A stretch of DNA of 64,000 nt, from contig JAVTVX010000012.1 in assembly GCA_033439265.1 (NCBI GenBank), positions 7,429,001-7,493,000 on the forward strand, read 5' to 3'. The notes beneath the pieces were generated by a model, which searched no databases, had not been told where the DNA came from, and was given only the letters and a program-made list of their open reading frames with translations. Below are positions 36,073-48,577 of this stretch, piece by piece. Position 1 is the stretch's first letter. Each line of letters starts with the position of its first letter. The position numbers were made by a program, and so were the translations under genes. This stretch comes from Dillenia suffruticosa. Taxonomy: Eukaryota; Streptophyta; Magnoliopsida; Dilleniales; Dilleniaceae.

Positions 36073-39000
36073 CTACCTATTCCAAATCTTCTTCTTGTTG
36101 TTGTCCTTGACTCCTTGAACTTGATCTCTGTTAATTCTTGAATGAGGAGTGGGTCTTTGCACGGCAGTGGAGACGGGCTTTGTCATTGTCCTTGAGAGCC
36201 TTCCTGTTGGTTTTGTTGGGTCAGACCTCCTAATCTTCTTATCAGTCAGAGAAGGCAGATTCATGTTGTTTTCTATTTCTCCAATGCTGAACTCCCTTTT
36301 CCTTCTTGACTCGTGGAGGTAGTAGTCAGTCACTGTGGTACCTCCATTTGCTGAACGACTTGTGGAGTTTGAGCTTCGTAATATATGAGGCTCAATGTCA
36401 CTCATATGTTCATCTCTTGACATTACTTTTACTGCATTAGGTGTAGTTCTTGATTTGTCAGGACAACTTGGTGCTAGCTTGCCATCCAACTTCTGTTGCT
36501 GTTGTTGCTCCCTCAGTTTGTCTTCGAGCTCCTTGACCTGTGGTAACATACAACACAAATGTTGTAAAATTTTTCTTCAGAATACTTCAATTGACAAAGT
36601 GATTAAGGAATGAAAGAAGAACCTTTTGGTGAAGCAAGGATACTGATTCGTCATCCTGCTTATTCAGCCTTCTCTCTAGTTCTTTAACCTGGTAAACACA
36701 GTAAGCTCAGGTAAGGTGCTTTATGCTGTATTTAACCTAAACTACTGAAAGTACTATTTGATGTCACACAACCTTCTGCTGAAGAATATGTGAATTTGAC
36801 TCTGATTCTTGTGTCTTTTCTCTCAATTGGTTCTCGAGCTCTCTCACCTGATTGATAAAGAGATATTTAATCAGAACAGCAAACAGACTCCTACTCCAAA
36901 TTTGCATTCTTAGCATTCTTTATGCACCACATAATGGTAAAAGTTTATTGCATCCTCCAACTTGCTTGATAGAGAAATAGTCTTGCATCTGAGTATGTTT
37001 CGAGATTATACAAAAGGGAAAACACAAAAAATGACTCCTGTTTCATCCTCAATATACAAAATACATAAGAGGTAGGCGGATGAAACTTGAAATTGTTGTA
37101 GTGATCAGATAAATCAACTTCTAGTTCATTCTAAAAGAAACAAGAACATAGGGAAAACACAGGACAAAACTGACCTTCTGCTGATACATTGTGGACTCTG
37201 AATGGTCATGATCGTGAAGCTTGTACTCTAGGTCCTTGACCTATAACAGAGAGTCAATAGATCAGTATTTAATCACTATAGTTTCCTCTTTTCTGTTCTT
37301 ATGTTTTATCATCATCTCAGGTGAGGGGTTGAATTGACTGAAAACACTATTATCCAAATAACCTTTTGTTGGAGGGAATTGCAAATTTCTTCCTTGCTCT
37401 TCAACCTGTCAGAAAGTTGTGAGAGCTGCTTCTCTGACTGGCCATATAATGTTGTCCTCGACTCAAGTTGACTTTCAAGTTCTTTGATTCTTTCCTGTTG
37501 GTTTTTGTGGATATGATCCTTACCTCTATTTTTATTTTCAAAGTTCTGTAAAGTCTCCTCTAGCTTTTTTAAGGATTCATCTTTGGATCTGCATTCTTGC
37601 CTTGCTTTATCAAGCTTCGTGAGATGATGTAAAAAGAATGGATCAAATTTTGAACTCATTACACTATATAGCTTGAAGGGAATAAATGGAAGGAAATAAA
37701 AACCATACCATCACTTTCATCTTTTGAAGCTCTCCTGTATCAACCTGCTTTTTGGCAGGACCCAATTCAATCCCTCGAACACGAGTTGCAAAATTTAAAG
37801 AACTAAGAGTCTCACTCAAGTCACGTTCTGAAGGGCTGATCTGAACAAACATTAATGTCTTTGAATCACCACCTGCAATGCAGAACTAAGTCTCATAACA
37901 AAAACAGAACCACAATTCCAACATATTTACTGATAGGTCAGAGTGGCATAGAGAAAGAAGAGGTGCAATATCCTGAATTTACCTAATGAATCTTGAAGCA
38001 AATGCGTCAGTTTGGAATTCCTGAAACCAGAAGGTACACATTGAGGAAAAAAATTATCAGAATATTAAGTAGAAACAGCAATTTGAAATCATGCAAGGTA
38101 AGTAGCAACCTATATGGGATATGACAACTTTTGGAAGCTAAGGCTGATATAACATCTCCAAGAGCTGAAAGCGATCTATTGATATTTTGAGCTTCCTTAA
38201 GACGGTCTCCTTGAGCATCAGTCTTCGCAAGTCTCTCACTTCCAGCCAGATCCACAAGCCAAAGCTTGCTCCTTGTACATTCTCCACTCATTAAATTTTT
38301 TGCTCTAACCATTACGCAAAGCATGCTGAAAACAATCGAAGATACTTAAATGACAAATTCTAATGAAAAAAAAAAAGACAAAATATGATTATAAAATATC
38401 AAAGTCGAAGGAGAGGAAGCTGAGATGCAGAATAGTACCAATGGGATCGGCTACTATGCTCATTCACGTTATTAGAACCAACAGCCCGGGCATTGCTCCC
38501 AGCCTGCAGTACCTTCCATACTTCCTCAATGTTATTAACTCTGGCTTCCACAATTCCAGGTAAATGATGAAAACCTTCTGAAGCTTGCTTTATTTCCAAC
38601 CTTGGATTGCATAATTAAAAATTAAAAAGCTGGGAGTCAGGGAGTCAGTTCTTAGGCAAATAATTGTCTGGTTAGAAGAGTTCATGGTTCCGAAAATCTA
38701 TTATGCCTTCAAATTTAGGCAATAAACCATTCATTTTACCTTTTAGAAGTTGGAGATGCTCCAAGCAAGTCTCTAATCTGTTCATTGTAAACCTCAAGCA
38801 CGCTGACAGATATGTTGTATCTAAATGTTTCACATCTCTCCTTAGCAATTGAAAACAACTGCTCAAGAGTTCTATAGTTCACTCCTCGGTTCTGCTCTGT
38901 ACCCTCCATTGTGAAAGTTTTTCCTGTTCCAGTCTGCCCATATGCAAATATACAAACATTGTAGCCATCTAGCACTGAAATCACCATGGGTGAGGCATCC

Positions 39001-41742
39001 GCAAAGACATCAACTGTTGAGGAAACAGAATAGGTTATATCTTGATTCTAGTCCAAAAATTCAAATTCCAAAACAATTATACAGTAGTTCTGCATGCATT
39101 AAATAATATCTATTTGAGTTACTAAAATGAGCCTCACACCTTGATCATCCTTTGGGGTGTAGACTCTGTCAAATCTGAAAATCTTCTTGTTGCAGCCACC
39201 TGTCTGGATCCCAATATCTCCATCCTTGGCAGCATCAAAGTCTACAATGGTTGCAGAACCAGATGATATTTCCCCGCTATTTAGTGGACGACACCGGCAG
39301 AACACCCTTATATTCCCTGTGGTTATTAAGCAACCATAGTTACTGTTAAATTATACACAAACCAGAGCTAGTATGTTAGTTAATGAGTTACTAAAAAATC
39401 TGTCGCACTTGCCTTTTGCCTCTTGGACTTGGTTAAAAAGCCTCTTTCTTTTTGCTTGCTCTTCACTGTACTTCACTTTAAGATCTTCACACTGAGCAAC
39501 TGTAAAGTGATTCTGTTAAGCACATCTACTCTAACACTGAATAAAGAAGCCAAAGTACAGTAGTAACTTACCCAAGGCCTGAACTGCAAATACCATTTTG
39601 TTCAGCTCAGGAATTGAACCAGCACACTCATGTGCTTCATGGGCAAGCTGGGAGTATTCCCCCTTCAGTATCTGCAAGAGATTCGAACTAATTAACATGA
39701 AATAAGAACAAAGATGCAAGGAAGTTTTGTCCAAGGAAAAAATGCAATACTATAAAAAAGAAAAAAAAATGATGTTACCTTTATTTTTTCTTCTAAATTT
39801 TTAACTGCTGCAGTCCAGAACTTCTTATCGTGCTCATATCTCGTAGAAATGCTCCTCAATGTTTCTTCTTGTTTCCCAACAGTTTGATCTAAGCAACAAA
39901 GACTTATTAGTAAGAGTAGGTCCTGAATCATAGAAGCAGAGAACCTAAATAAATGGATGCTACTAGATATTTTTCCCTATTATTAGAAGGTCTCAGCATT
40001 GGCCCCCTGCAACTAGAGAGAGAGTTCAAGAATGAAGTATAGACTTTTCCTCATCCAGCTATGGCAGGTTCATATGAGTTCAATGGAAGCAAGCAAAACA
40101 AGAAAAAGAAAGCGACAGTCATTTGTTACGTCATCAAACAAACACTTGTTCAAAGGTCATTCCTCTTTCAAAAGAGCTACCGAACATATTCTTCTAGAAA
40201 AAGAGAAACCAAGGAAACTCAATACAAAAATATAATCTTACCAAGAGAGCATGTCTGCAACAATTTATCTCCAAGCTCCATCCTGACTCGCTGTAGCTCC
40301 TCATTTGTAGCAGTTAATGACATCCAAGCCTGGTAGCATTCATCAGTCTTAAGCTGACACTGCATGGTTAACTCTTCTATCTTCTTCTCATACTTGGCTA
40401 TAGATTGTGTTTGCATGAATTTCATCTGCCGCACCATATAAAAAGCAAAACATCAATAAGAAACATTGATAATCCATTACTCCAAAGCTACATTTTGAAT
40501 TCAACTCTGCATCTAACCTGGGTTGAAGACACTTCGATCTCAGTGGTGCAGTTGTTACATACAATATATTCATGCTTCTCTGGAAGAGCTGAAAACAAGT
40601 ACATGACAGGTTAATCAGATTTCTCAAAACTCAAAAGTATGTCCAGATAAAATAATGAAAAGCATATGAGATTACCTGTTTGCTTTGGTGCTTTCCTAAT
40701 GCAAATTCCACTAACAACTGGGCTTCCGTGGACTCCTTCAAATCTTATCACAATTTCCCCGTCCTCCTTAAGATTGACTCTCAAATCAACAACTTGCAAC
40801 GGTTTGTTGGCTCCAACAATGGAGAATATATCGAATTCAGAAAGAACCTGCCAACTTCACAGATTAACATGACTAACAAGAATCTAACCAATAATCCCCA
40901 AGTTACCTATGAAATTATAACTACAAATGTTTAAGGTTCAGTTGACGTGCCTTACAATCCTGCACGAAAACGTTGAACACCCTCATTCCTTTAGGCCCAT
41001 TTGTGTTTATAATCTCTGCGAAATGAAGGTCCACAAAATAGTCTCCAGGTGGCAGACTAAGAAATCGATAGGAAAAATTTCCCAAACGTGCAGACTGGTA
41101 AAGTACAGGGTAGTCACCACCTTCAGAAATATACTCCTCTGTTCTTAAATCACTCCCACCTTCGAAAAACATATCACCGTAGAAATTCATACTGGGGTCC
41201 TCTTCAGCCATAGCCGCACCCCCGGCATTTACCAACATCACAATTTCCTCTAGGGTTCAAGAAAAAAGAAACACATAATCAAGATACTTGAATTGGGCTC
41301 ATTGAGATAAAAATGAAACCGTATTTCAAACCCAAAACCCTAATTTTCAACCCTAAAACCCTAATTTTCAACCGTCCACACAGCAAGAAAAGAAAACCGA
41401 AGAAGAAAGATAGTTCAATCTTTCTGCAGAAATCATTCAAAGATAAGATAGATCTGGGAAAATCGAAGAAATTGAACAGAAAAGAAGATAAAGATATCTT
41501 TAAGAAAACCTAATTTTTTTCTAACCTGTGCAATTAGATCTGACGAAACCAGATGAAATAAGCCTAGGACCCGAAACGCAAAGCATAGAATCAACCAAAG
41601 ATAACCCGTTCTCCGAATTGTTGTTCCCTTCGAACGGAATTTGATGGCGGCTCAGATCACTCTCCCAATCGAAAACCCTAGAAGAACTGAAATCTAGGGT
41701 TTCTGGGTCTTTCTGAAATGCGTCGAATTGAACCTCCTCCAT
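36073..41742 (-). CDS. KIN-14 kinesin with N-terminal malectin-like domain
   Basis: A complete 19-exon gene encodes 1064 residues. Exons (plus-strand coordinates, first to last): 41526-41742, 40951-41249, 40676-40847, 40518-40588, 40242-40425, 39779-39888, 39572-39671, 39413-39499, 39140-39316, 38740-39013, 38439-38600, 38110-38325, 37983-38020, 37709-37872, 37363-37614, 37175-37240, 36773-36847, 36623-36688, 36073-36537. All phases agree. Domains: malectin-like sugar-binding fold (residues 73-229), coiled coil (230-410), internal motor (414-740) with P-loop GQTGTGKT (498-505), switch I NEHSSRSH and switch II DLAGSER (643-649), then heptad coiled coil (757-925) and a basic tail. The [12 protein letters not shown] neck-motor junction marks a minus-end-directed KIN-14, close to the Arabidopsis malectin-domain kinesins. 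Such motors act on mitotic microtubules. ATG 41742 has a good context (ATGGAG). Two introns use GC donors. Confidence 0.93.
39317..39412 (-). other. Kinesin intron 8, GC-AG type
   Basis: The donor reads AAAAG|GCAAGT, the classical GC-donor consensus. The acceptor is CACAG|GG. Only this junction restores the conserved glycine before [10 protein letters not shown]; the nearest GT would break the frame. Confidence 0.85.
40848..40950 (-). other. Kinesin intron 2, GC-AG type
   Basis: The donor reads TGTAAG|GCACGT and the acceptor GGCAG|GTTCTT, joining VFVQDCK to VLSEFDIF in frame within the malectin-like domain. The next downstream GT would shift the frame; an upstream GT (TTC|GTGCAG) keeps frame but drops four to five conserved residues. 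Confidence 0.75.
41334..41363. promoter_or_regulatory. Two telo-box motifs in kinesin intron 1
   Basis: AAACCCTA occurs at 41335-41342 and 41356-41363 (plus strand) inside a 21-22-bp tandem repeat in the first intron. Telo boxes are common near the start of plant proliferation genes; function here is inferred. Confidence 0.45.
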
Positions 41743-41837
41743 GGAATCAATTTGCCGGAATCGAAGAAAGAAATGAAAAAAAGATCTTGAGAGAGGGTAA
41801 AGCAAAGAGCTATGAAGAGTTTCCGGGCTTTGGGAAA

Positions 41838-41858
41838 GAGAGAGAGAGAGAGAGAGAG
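41838..41858. repeat. (GA)n tract in kinesin 5' leader
   Basis: A GA dinucleotide tract about 100 bp upstream of the kinesin start codon; it reads CT in the transcript direction. It produces a spurious in-frame N-terminal serine/leucine extension if an upstream ATG (41913) is used. Confidence 0.85.
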
Positions 41859-41927
41859 AAGGGTTGAAAAATGTTTGCTTTACTTTCTTCTTCTGTGAGA
41901 GCGAGGGTTTCAAAATTCAAGTTTATG

Positions 41928-41938
41928 TGACCGTTGGG
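41928..41938 (-). promoter_or_regulatory. MSA element upstream of the kinesin gene
   Basis: On the minus strand (gene sense) this reads CCCAACGGTCA, a full match to the mitosis-specific activator consensus YCYAACGGYYA bound by three-repeat MYB factors. It lies about 190 bp before the start codon. A second AACGG core (AAAACGGTCG) lies at 41946-41954. Confidence 0.75.
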
Positions 41939-41954
41939 AAGAATCGACCGTTTT

Positions 41955-44900
41955 CATATCTTTTCGGGAGATATCCACGTTACCATCCTTGTCGGATTTT
42001 TTCTTTTCGGTTTATCTTTTTACCATTTTTATTTATAATTAAATTTGGACCAATTATGGAAAAACAAATCTGAATTATTTGACTTAAGTGCAAGAAAGGG
42101 CAGTTATGTAAATAACATAAAAATACATCAAAGTTTAAATTAAATATTTCATGGTTAATTTTAATAAGGTACAAAAGTAATATTTATAGGAATAATATCA
42201 TAGTAATTAAATAAAATATATATGAAATAATTGTATGAATTTTGTGCAACAAACTTTTAAATATTTTTAATTAATTGAAAATATATTTTACTGATCCAAA
42301 ATAAACTATTATATAAAATTTAATTATTTTAATTATCAATTTATCAAAATATATAACATTAATCATTCTTACTATTATCACTTATTTTTTGGTATTATAG
42401 CTTGTCCATCATTCAGCATCTGAAATTTTGTCCCGACTAATCTGGATCGACAGATACAGAGCCTACTTTGTGAGGTGAGTCTCCTAATATTGTTTTTTCC
42501 ATATTCAGGGGAGTCGAACTTCTCGATCTAATTAAGGGACCAAAATGTTTATCCCACCTACGACGATAAGTGTCGGCTTCTTACTATTATCACCGGTCAA
42601 AGGTAGGGGGTCAATTGTGCCCTTATAATTTTGGAAGAAATATTTTAATCTATGAAGTTTTAGTGAATTTTTGAAAATATACTCATAAAAAATCTTATTG
42701 GCACTAAAGTTGCTGTTAAAAGTTGAAAAAGATGGCTTAAAAAAACTTATTAAAATGTTATTAAAATTCTTTATAAATATTATTTATTTTTTTCAAAATT
42801 ATAATCTTTACCCTCGTCTATCCTCCCCACTCCTTCCATTCTATACTCTTACTATTTAATATCTTACTGCATTTTTCTTAATTGGCAAAAAAAAATGAGA
42901 AAAATAAGGGATTTTGGAAATAAATTCCCATCACAAATTTAGCCCAAATTCACACCCTCTTGAGTAGTATCTATCGGTTTAAATGATTTTTTAAAATATT
43001 TTTACATGGAATTTCTTTTTTTTTTCAGAGACAGAATTGAGGTTTTTCTAATAAAAAATCATCAATGCTTTTTTTTTAATTTTCAGAGTCAACCAAAATA
43101 TTTTTCAGAATTGAGACTAAAATATTGTGCAAAATCCTCAATTCTTATAATAGAGCGGTTTGTATTTAAATTGTTGGTCCAATTCAAATTCGATTTTTAT
43201 TTATTATCATAATATCCTCTAAACCAAAAATTTATAAATGCTTTTTAAAAAATATATATATATAAATACATTTTAATTTTCTTTTTTATTTTTTGTTTTT
43301 TTGCATCTTGCCAATGGGTACGATGCTAAGCACGTTTTTGTAAATTAAATACTACTATATATGTGGTTCGTCTTTCCTTTTGGGTGTCTCAGTTTTGACC
43401 CATGATTAATATTATTTTCTTATCTATTTTAAATAATAATTTTTAAATCTAATATTTTAATCTAAACATTTTTATTGTTAAAAAAATTTGCCCAATATAC
43501 AATAGAAAATTTATTGTATTGTTATGATAATATTTTAATATATTATGAAATTAGTTTACTGTAAAAATAAAATAGTTTATTTTAATCAATTAAGGTTTCT
43601 AAATTAGTCATCCCCTGTTCTTATAATATTAACCGATTTTGATTCGATTAGAAAACACATTGATTTTATGCTCTTGTCTAAGATATAATCCAATATAAAT
43701 GAGTGAACTTGAATTAGTATTTAGACAATTTCCTATTGGATAACTTAAATAAATAAATAAATAAAACAACAATAGTCCCATATTTTGTCTTTTCATCCAA
43801 ATTTCAAGTAAAGTTGTTCAAAATTCATTTCCTTTTAAATAAATTTTAAATTTTAAATTTTAAATTTTAAATTTTGATAGTTATAAAAAAAAAAAAAACA
43901 TTAAGACCATACATCAAAATTTATGTAGTGCGTATGATTTGTAAATTATCGTGTAATACTTCAATATATATTTTAAAAAATTATCGTGCAATACTTCAGT
44001 ATATGTTAAAAAAAAACACTAATCGATTAAAGTTATTACAAAGACTTAGAATTGCTCCATTCAAAGAAGTCATAGGGTATAGCAACTATCTGGCCATACT
44101 AAAAGTGCACTTCCTTACAAATTTTATTCTCGGACCAAGAATTGCATACGAGAGTCACAAAACATCATAGTCTTTTGTTTTTTTTTTTTTTTTTGTTATT
44201 TAAAATCATTAAAATTATAAAAATATATGTATTTTAAAAAAATTTAAAAGGAGCTATATTTCAAAAAAACTTAAATAAATAAGCTACTTGCAAATCGGCT
44301 CCGGCCGCCGTCAGAGTCAAGAAGCTCCACCGTTTCCGTCCTGGAACTGTGGCTCTCCTTCCCCCTTTTTTGCACTGGGTGGAGAGTTTTGTGAGATATA
44401 GAGACAGAGAGAGATGAGATGAGATGTGCAAAAAAGGAAGTGGGCTTTGTGTTTGTCTTCACGTGGCCTTCCTTATTCAAGTGGGTTCGTCAAGTGTGTT
44501 TGTCTTCCCCCAAATATCTAAAGGGATTTGTATTTTTACACCACAAAAAAAAAGAATTAATATTTTATATTTAAAAAATCTAATTACACATATTTTAAAA
44601 TTTTAAAATAATAAAAAAATGTATGATTGAATCGTTGATATAACGATTTAATCAATTGGATCATAAATTTCAAGAGATACGAATTAATACGTGAATCAGG
44701 TTTAATCGCTGTGCTTATACCTCTGGCCTTAAAAATAGCATCCTTTGACAGCTCTGTCGTCCCCTGTGCAGCACATCCTTACTTTGGGCTCCACTCTCTG
44801 CACACCACAACAGCTTGTTTTAAATATATTCCGTTCCCCTGTAGTTTTTCTTCTTTCATTCTCCAAAAGTTTCCACGTTTGCTCCATCCTGATATGATTG

Positions 44901-45232
44901 GGAATGGGAATGATTCGCATTCGAGTTCCTCATATGACAATTTTTAACGTTTACTACTGACCAACTGATTAAGGCCTCACTTATCTTTTCCCCTCTTTTT
45001 CTTTCACATTTATTAAAAGTTTGCATAAGGTTCGCTGCACTTAGACAGTAAACGGCTTCATCCACTAATATGGAGAGGATTGTCTAGCATTCGGTGCTTG
45101 TGTTTGTGGGTACTCTCCCACCATATGTGGTCCATTGCACAAGAAGCACCACGTCTTGTTCCAATTATAACCCAACGTCGATCATTTGGCGTCCCGTATT
45201 CTCTCCTTCTCTCTAATATATACTCTTCTTTT

Positions 45233-45271
<39 letters not shown>

Positions 45272-47741
45272 ATGAAACAAGAACATGCAAAACAAATTTT
45301 AGATACACCAAAATACATATAAGAAATTCTTCAAATACTTGGTCTGCTCATTCTTCGTACAACTGGAATGCTTGTATTTACATCAATATTAATAGGAGTT
45401 TTCATTTCGAGCAAATATTTACTGAGGGTTAAAATGACCATTAGTCATATATTTGAAATGTCTGTTTGACGTTCTTAAGAACACCCAAATAAAAAAAATT
45501 ATTATTTAAATATATTTTTAAATTTTCGTTGTTCCAATTTTTGACAAAAATTGTGATTAAAAGGGACAAAATTTGTGATTAGAAAGGGGTTTCTTGGAAA
45601 GTGCACTGTCATCGTGGCAAATAAAATTCCTTCATTTTTGCGAAGAATCATTTTTTTTAATTACTTTTAAGTGCAAAGAAAATAATAATATGTTCTCAAG
45701 GTAACAACCTAATAATACAAATTTCTTTCCCCCAATCTGATAATCACAGATTCAAATTTTTGTGTAATAAAAAAAATAATATTTTTATTTAATTATTTAT
45801 GTTTGTTTAGTAAATGGGTGAAAGGCGCCAAGAAAAAACAATTAATTAATTTTGCACACTGGTTTATTTGAGCCCTTCTTTCAGTTATTTTTGCCCTAGT
45901 TCAATCTAATTCAATCCCCTCCGATTAATCTTCACCGGTGCAAATGAGTTTTTGCTTACATGGTTGTACAAGAAGCTTTAAAATTTTCATTTTCTAATTT
46001 TATTAACACAAAATATTTTTTTTTAAAAAAAAAGTAATAAGACAAAAATATTATATGAAGAGTAAATCCATTTTGAAAGATAAAAACGGAAACAAAAGAA
46101 TGAGCATGTAATGTAACGAGGAAAGAGGGGAGAGATAGCATTAACGGTAAAAATTTTTGAAAAAGTAAAAATAATTAAATAAGACGAAAGCAATTTGGAT
46201 AAAAATAAAATATTTCTGTATTTGGGTTGGGGGGGGGGTAATTTTGACAATAGAGGGTGGACAAATAAACTAAAAGTACATAAAAAAATAATAACAAAAA
46301 ATCCCTATAGTTTTTTCAAAATTTTGAAGGGACACTTGCTCTTGCTCCTGCTCTTCCTATAGGTATGGCCAACCAAAAGAATTAAAATGTGGTTAAGTTG
46401 TATTTATCTGTATTTATCCAACAGATATATATATACACACACACACACACACGTACCAAAAGGAAGTGAAATACTAGCTCAAGATAAACGAAACACCAAG
46501 AAAATCGAAAGAGCGAAAACAAAATTAAGAAATTAATTTATTTTCTATCAGATAATATATAACAATTGATAAATTATACATATCAAAATAAATATATTAT
46601 TTTAAAAATAAAGAAATTTCAATCGCTATATAAGTGTACACTAATTAATTGATCGGATAAATCATACCCACCTAAGAATTTCACTTGACAAAAGGCATGG
46701 GTAGATAGCTTATTAAAAACTCTTTAGTGTAATTCCACTGATCCAATCTTAGTTTCTAGTGGGGTTAGAGGAGTGGGTGATATATAGCCGCCAAGGCACG
46801 AGGGCTCCATTTGGACGGTTGTAGAGGCGATTTGTACTAGAAGGGGAAAAAAAAGGAGATTTAAAATCAAAATTTACCCATAAACTAATCATTGAAAGCA
46901 AGTCCTAGGAATACCTTTCCTTCTCACCTAAGTATACTTTTAACAACAATTTCATTATTCTGCCCAAAAGATCAAAGCTGTACTTAGATTACTACTAAAT
47001 ATCATATTGTTTAAATATTTAGATAAACACGTAAAAGGCTTAATAAGTTCCCCCTTTCACAATCATATTTATTTATTTATTTTATTTTTTGAGTCGAGCC
47101 TAATCCCCTTGAATGTATCAAATATACATTTACAATTTGGAAATATCAAGAATTTCCTTATGATATAATACGGACATTTTGGCGTTGTCACGACTGAACT
47201 ACATCATCATGATCCGTCATAAAAAGAAAAAAAAAAACCTAAACAATAGGGTTACACATAAATCCTAATTATAAATGAAAAAACAGATCAAAAGTGAGTA
47301 TTAATGAATTCAATTTATTACTTGAATTATTCGTCCAAGCAACTCAATATCTAATTGCATTTAATTAAATCTGTATTGAAATAAAGAATTTGATATTTCA
47401 TGTGACAATCTAAATTTTTCTCATTTTTTAAAGGGAAAATAATTCAAAACTTTCATTTTCATTTAATTGATATGAGATTTTTTTAACAGATTTGAAATGA
47501 AATTAAAGTTAAATAGTTAATTTTCACTTATTAAAATTTTAAATTTTCTTATATAGAATTTTTGGTTCTACGCCCCTCACGTTTTTCTTGGATGCTTATA
47601 TTGAACGTTGGTGTTTTTCCTTTAAAGAGAAAAGAAAAATTCATGGGCGGTTGGCTTTGTGTAAAATTAAAATTATAAGTAAGAAGGGCAACAAAATTTG
47701 AACTCCATCATTTCTAATTTAATCTGACGGTCCAGAAAAAA
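41955..47741. other. Intergenic region between divergent kinesin and cyclin genes
   Basis: About 5.8 kb of AT-rich DNA with no gene I can support. Simple repeats include (AAATTTT)n at about 43848-43875, a 34-base A run at about 45237-45270, and (AC)n at about 46436-46453. A region near 42520-42570 resembles the ends of common plant repeats but could not be classified. Confidence 0.5.
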
Positions 47742-47752
47742 TAACCGTTGGG
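47742..47752 (-). promoter_or_regulatory. MSA element upstream of the cyclin B gene
   Basis: The plus strand reads TAACCGTTGGG; its complement CCCAACGGTTA matches YCYAACGGYYA at every position. It lies about 160 bp before the cyclin ATG. MSA elements work in either orientation and give G2/M-specific transcription of B-type cyclins. Confidence 0.8.
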
Positions 47753-47802
47753 CCTCAGTTTCAAAGGGGTATCGAAATCGTGAGCCCTTTTTTATATTCT
47801 GC

Positions 47803-47804
<2 letters not shown>

Positions 47805-47835
<31 letters not shown>
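47805..47835. repeat. (GA)n tract in cyclin 5' leader
   Basis: A 31-bp GA tract ending in GCGAGCGGCGTGCGAGCGAG, located 80-110 bp upstream of the cyclin start codon. Confidence 0.9.
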
Positions 47836-47841
<6 letters not shown>

Positions 47842-47913
47842 GCGTGCGAGCGAGCGAGCTTCATTTGAAGGGGATTCTAAAGAAGATCGGGCAGAGTTTG
47901 AAGGGAATCATCT

Positions 47914-48534
47914 ATGGCTTCTACTACAATGGTTCCAGATCAAAACAAAGGTACCCTCTCGCTCCAGATAGTTTCTTGGTGCTTTACGTTGAAAATATTT
48001 CTGTTGATTTCTTGATTTCCTTGAATGATCGTGACCAAATTCTAGATGGATCTGAATGAAAAAGTTGATTTGATTCGTCTTTTGTCAAATTGCTTTGGGG
48101 CTTTTGGGGTTTTATTTCAAATTCCATGCTTTTAAAGCCGAATGGGTTTTTCCTTGATGGGGCACAAATTTTCTGGGTTTGAATGAAGAAGAACGATTCT
48201 CAATGTGCATCGCCTGTTATGTTTCTTCTTTTGTCAAATCGATTTGGGGCTTCTGGGTTTCATTATCGATTCTACGTTTTGAGTTTTCTGATTAATGGGT
48301 TCTTGGAAGTCTCTCTTGAATTTATGATTTGAAGGTTTTCTCGTATTTTCTTTAACTGGAATTTATATGTGGGTTTGGTACACAGTGGGTAGGGATGGAC
48401 AAGAAGAGAAGAAGGTGACCGGAAAAGGAAGAAATAGAAGGGCTTTGGGAGATATTGGAAATCTTGTCACTGTTAAAGGAGTTGAAGTCAAACCAAAGGA
48501 TCAAAATCTGAATCAGATCTCTCGCCCCATCACA

Positions 48535-48577
<43 letters not shown>

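Noticed and set aside
41743..41913. In-frame upstream ATG extending the kinesin N-terminus by 57 codons
   Set aside because: The extension is the translated CT microsatellite leader. MEEVQ at 41742 has the better context and fits the family N-terminus.
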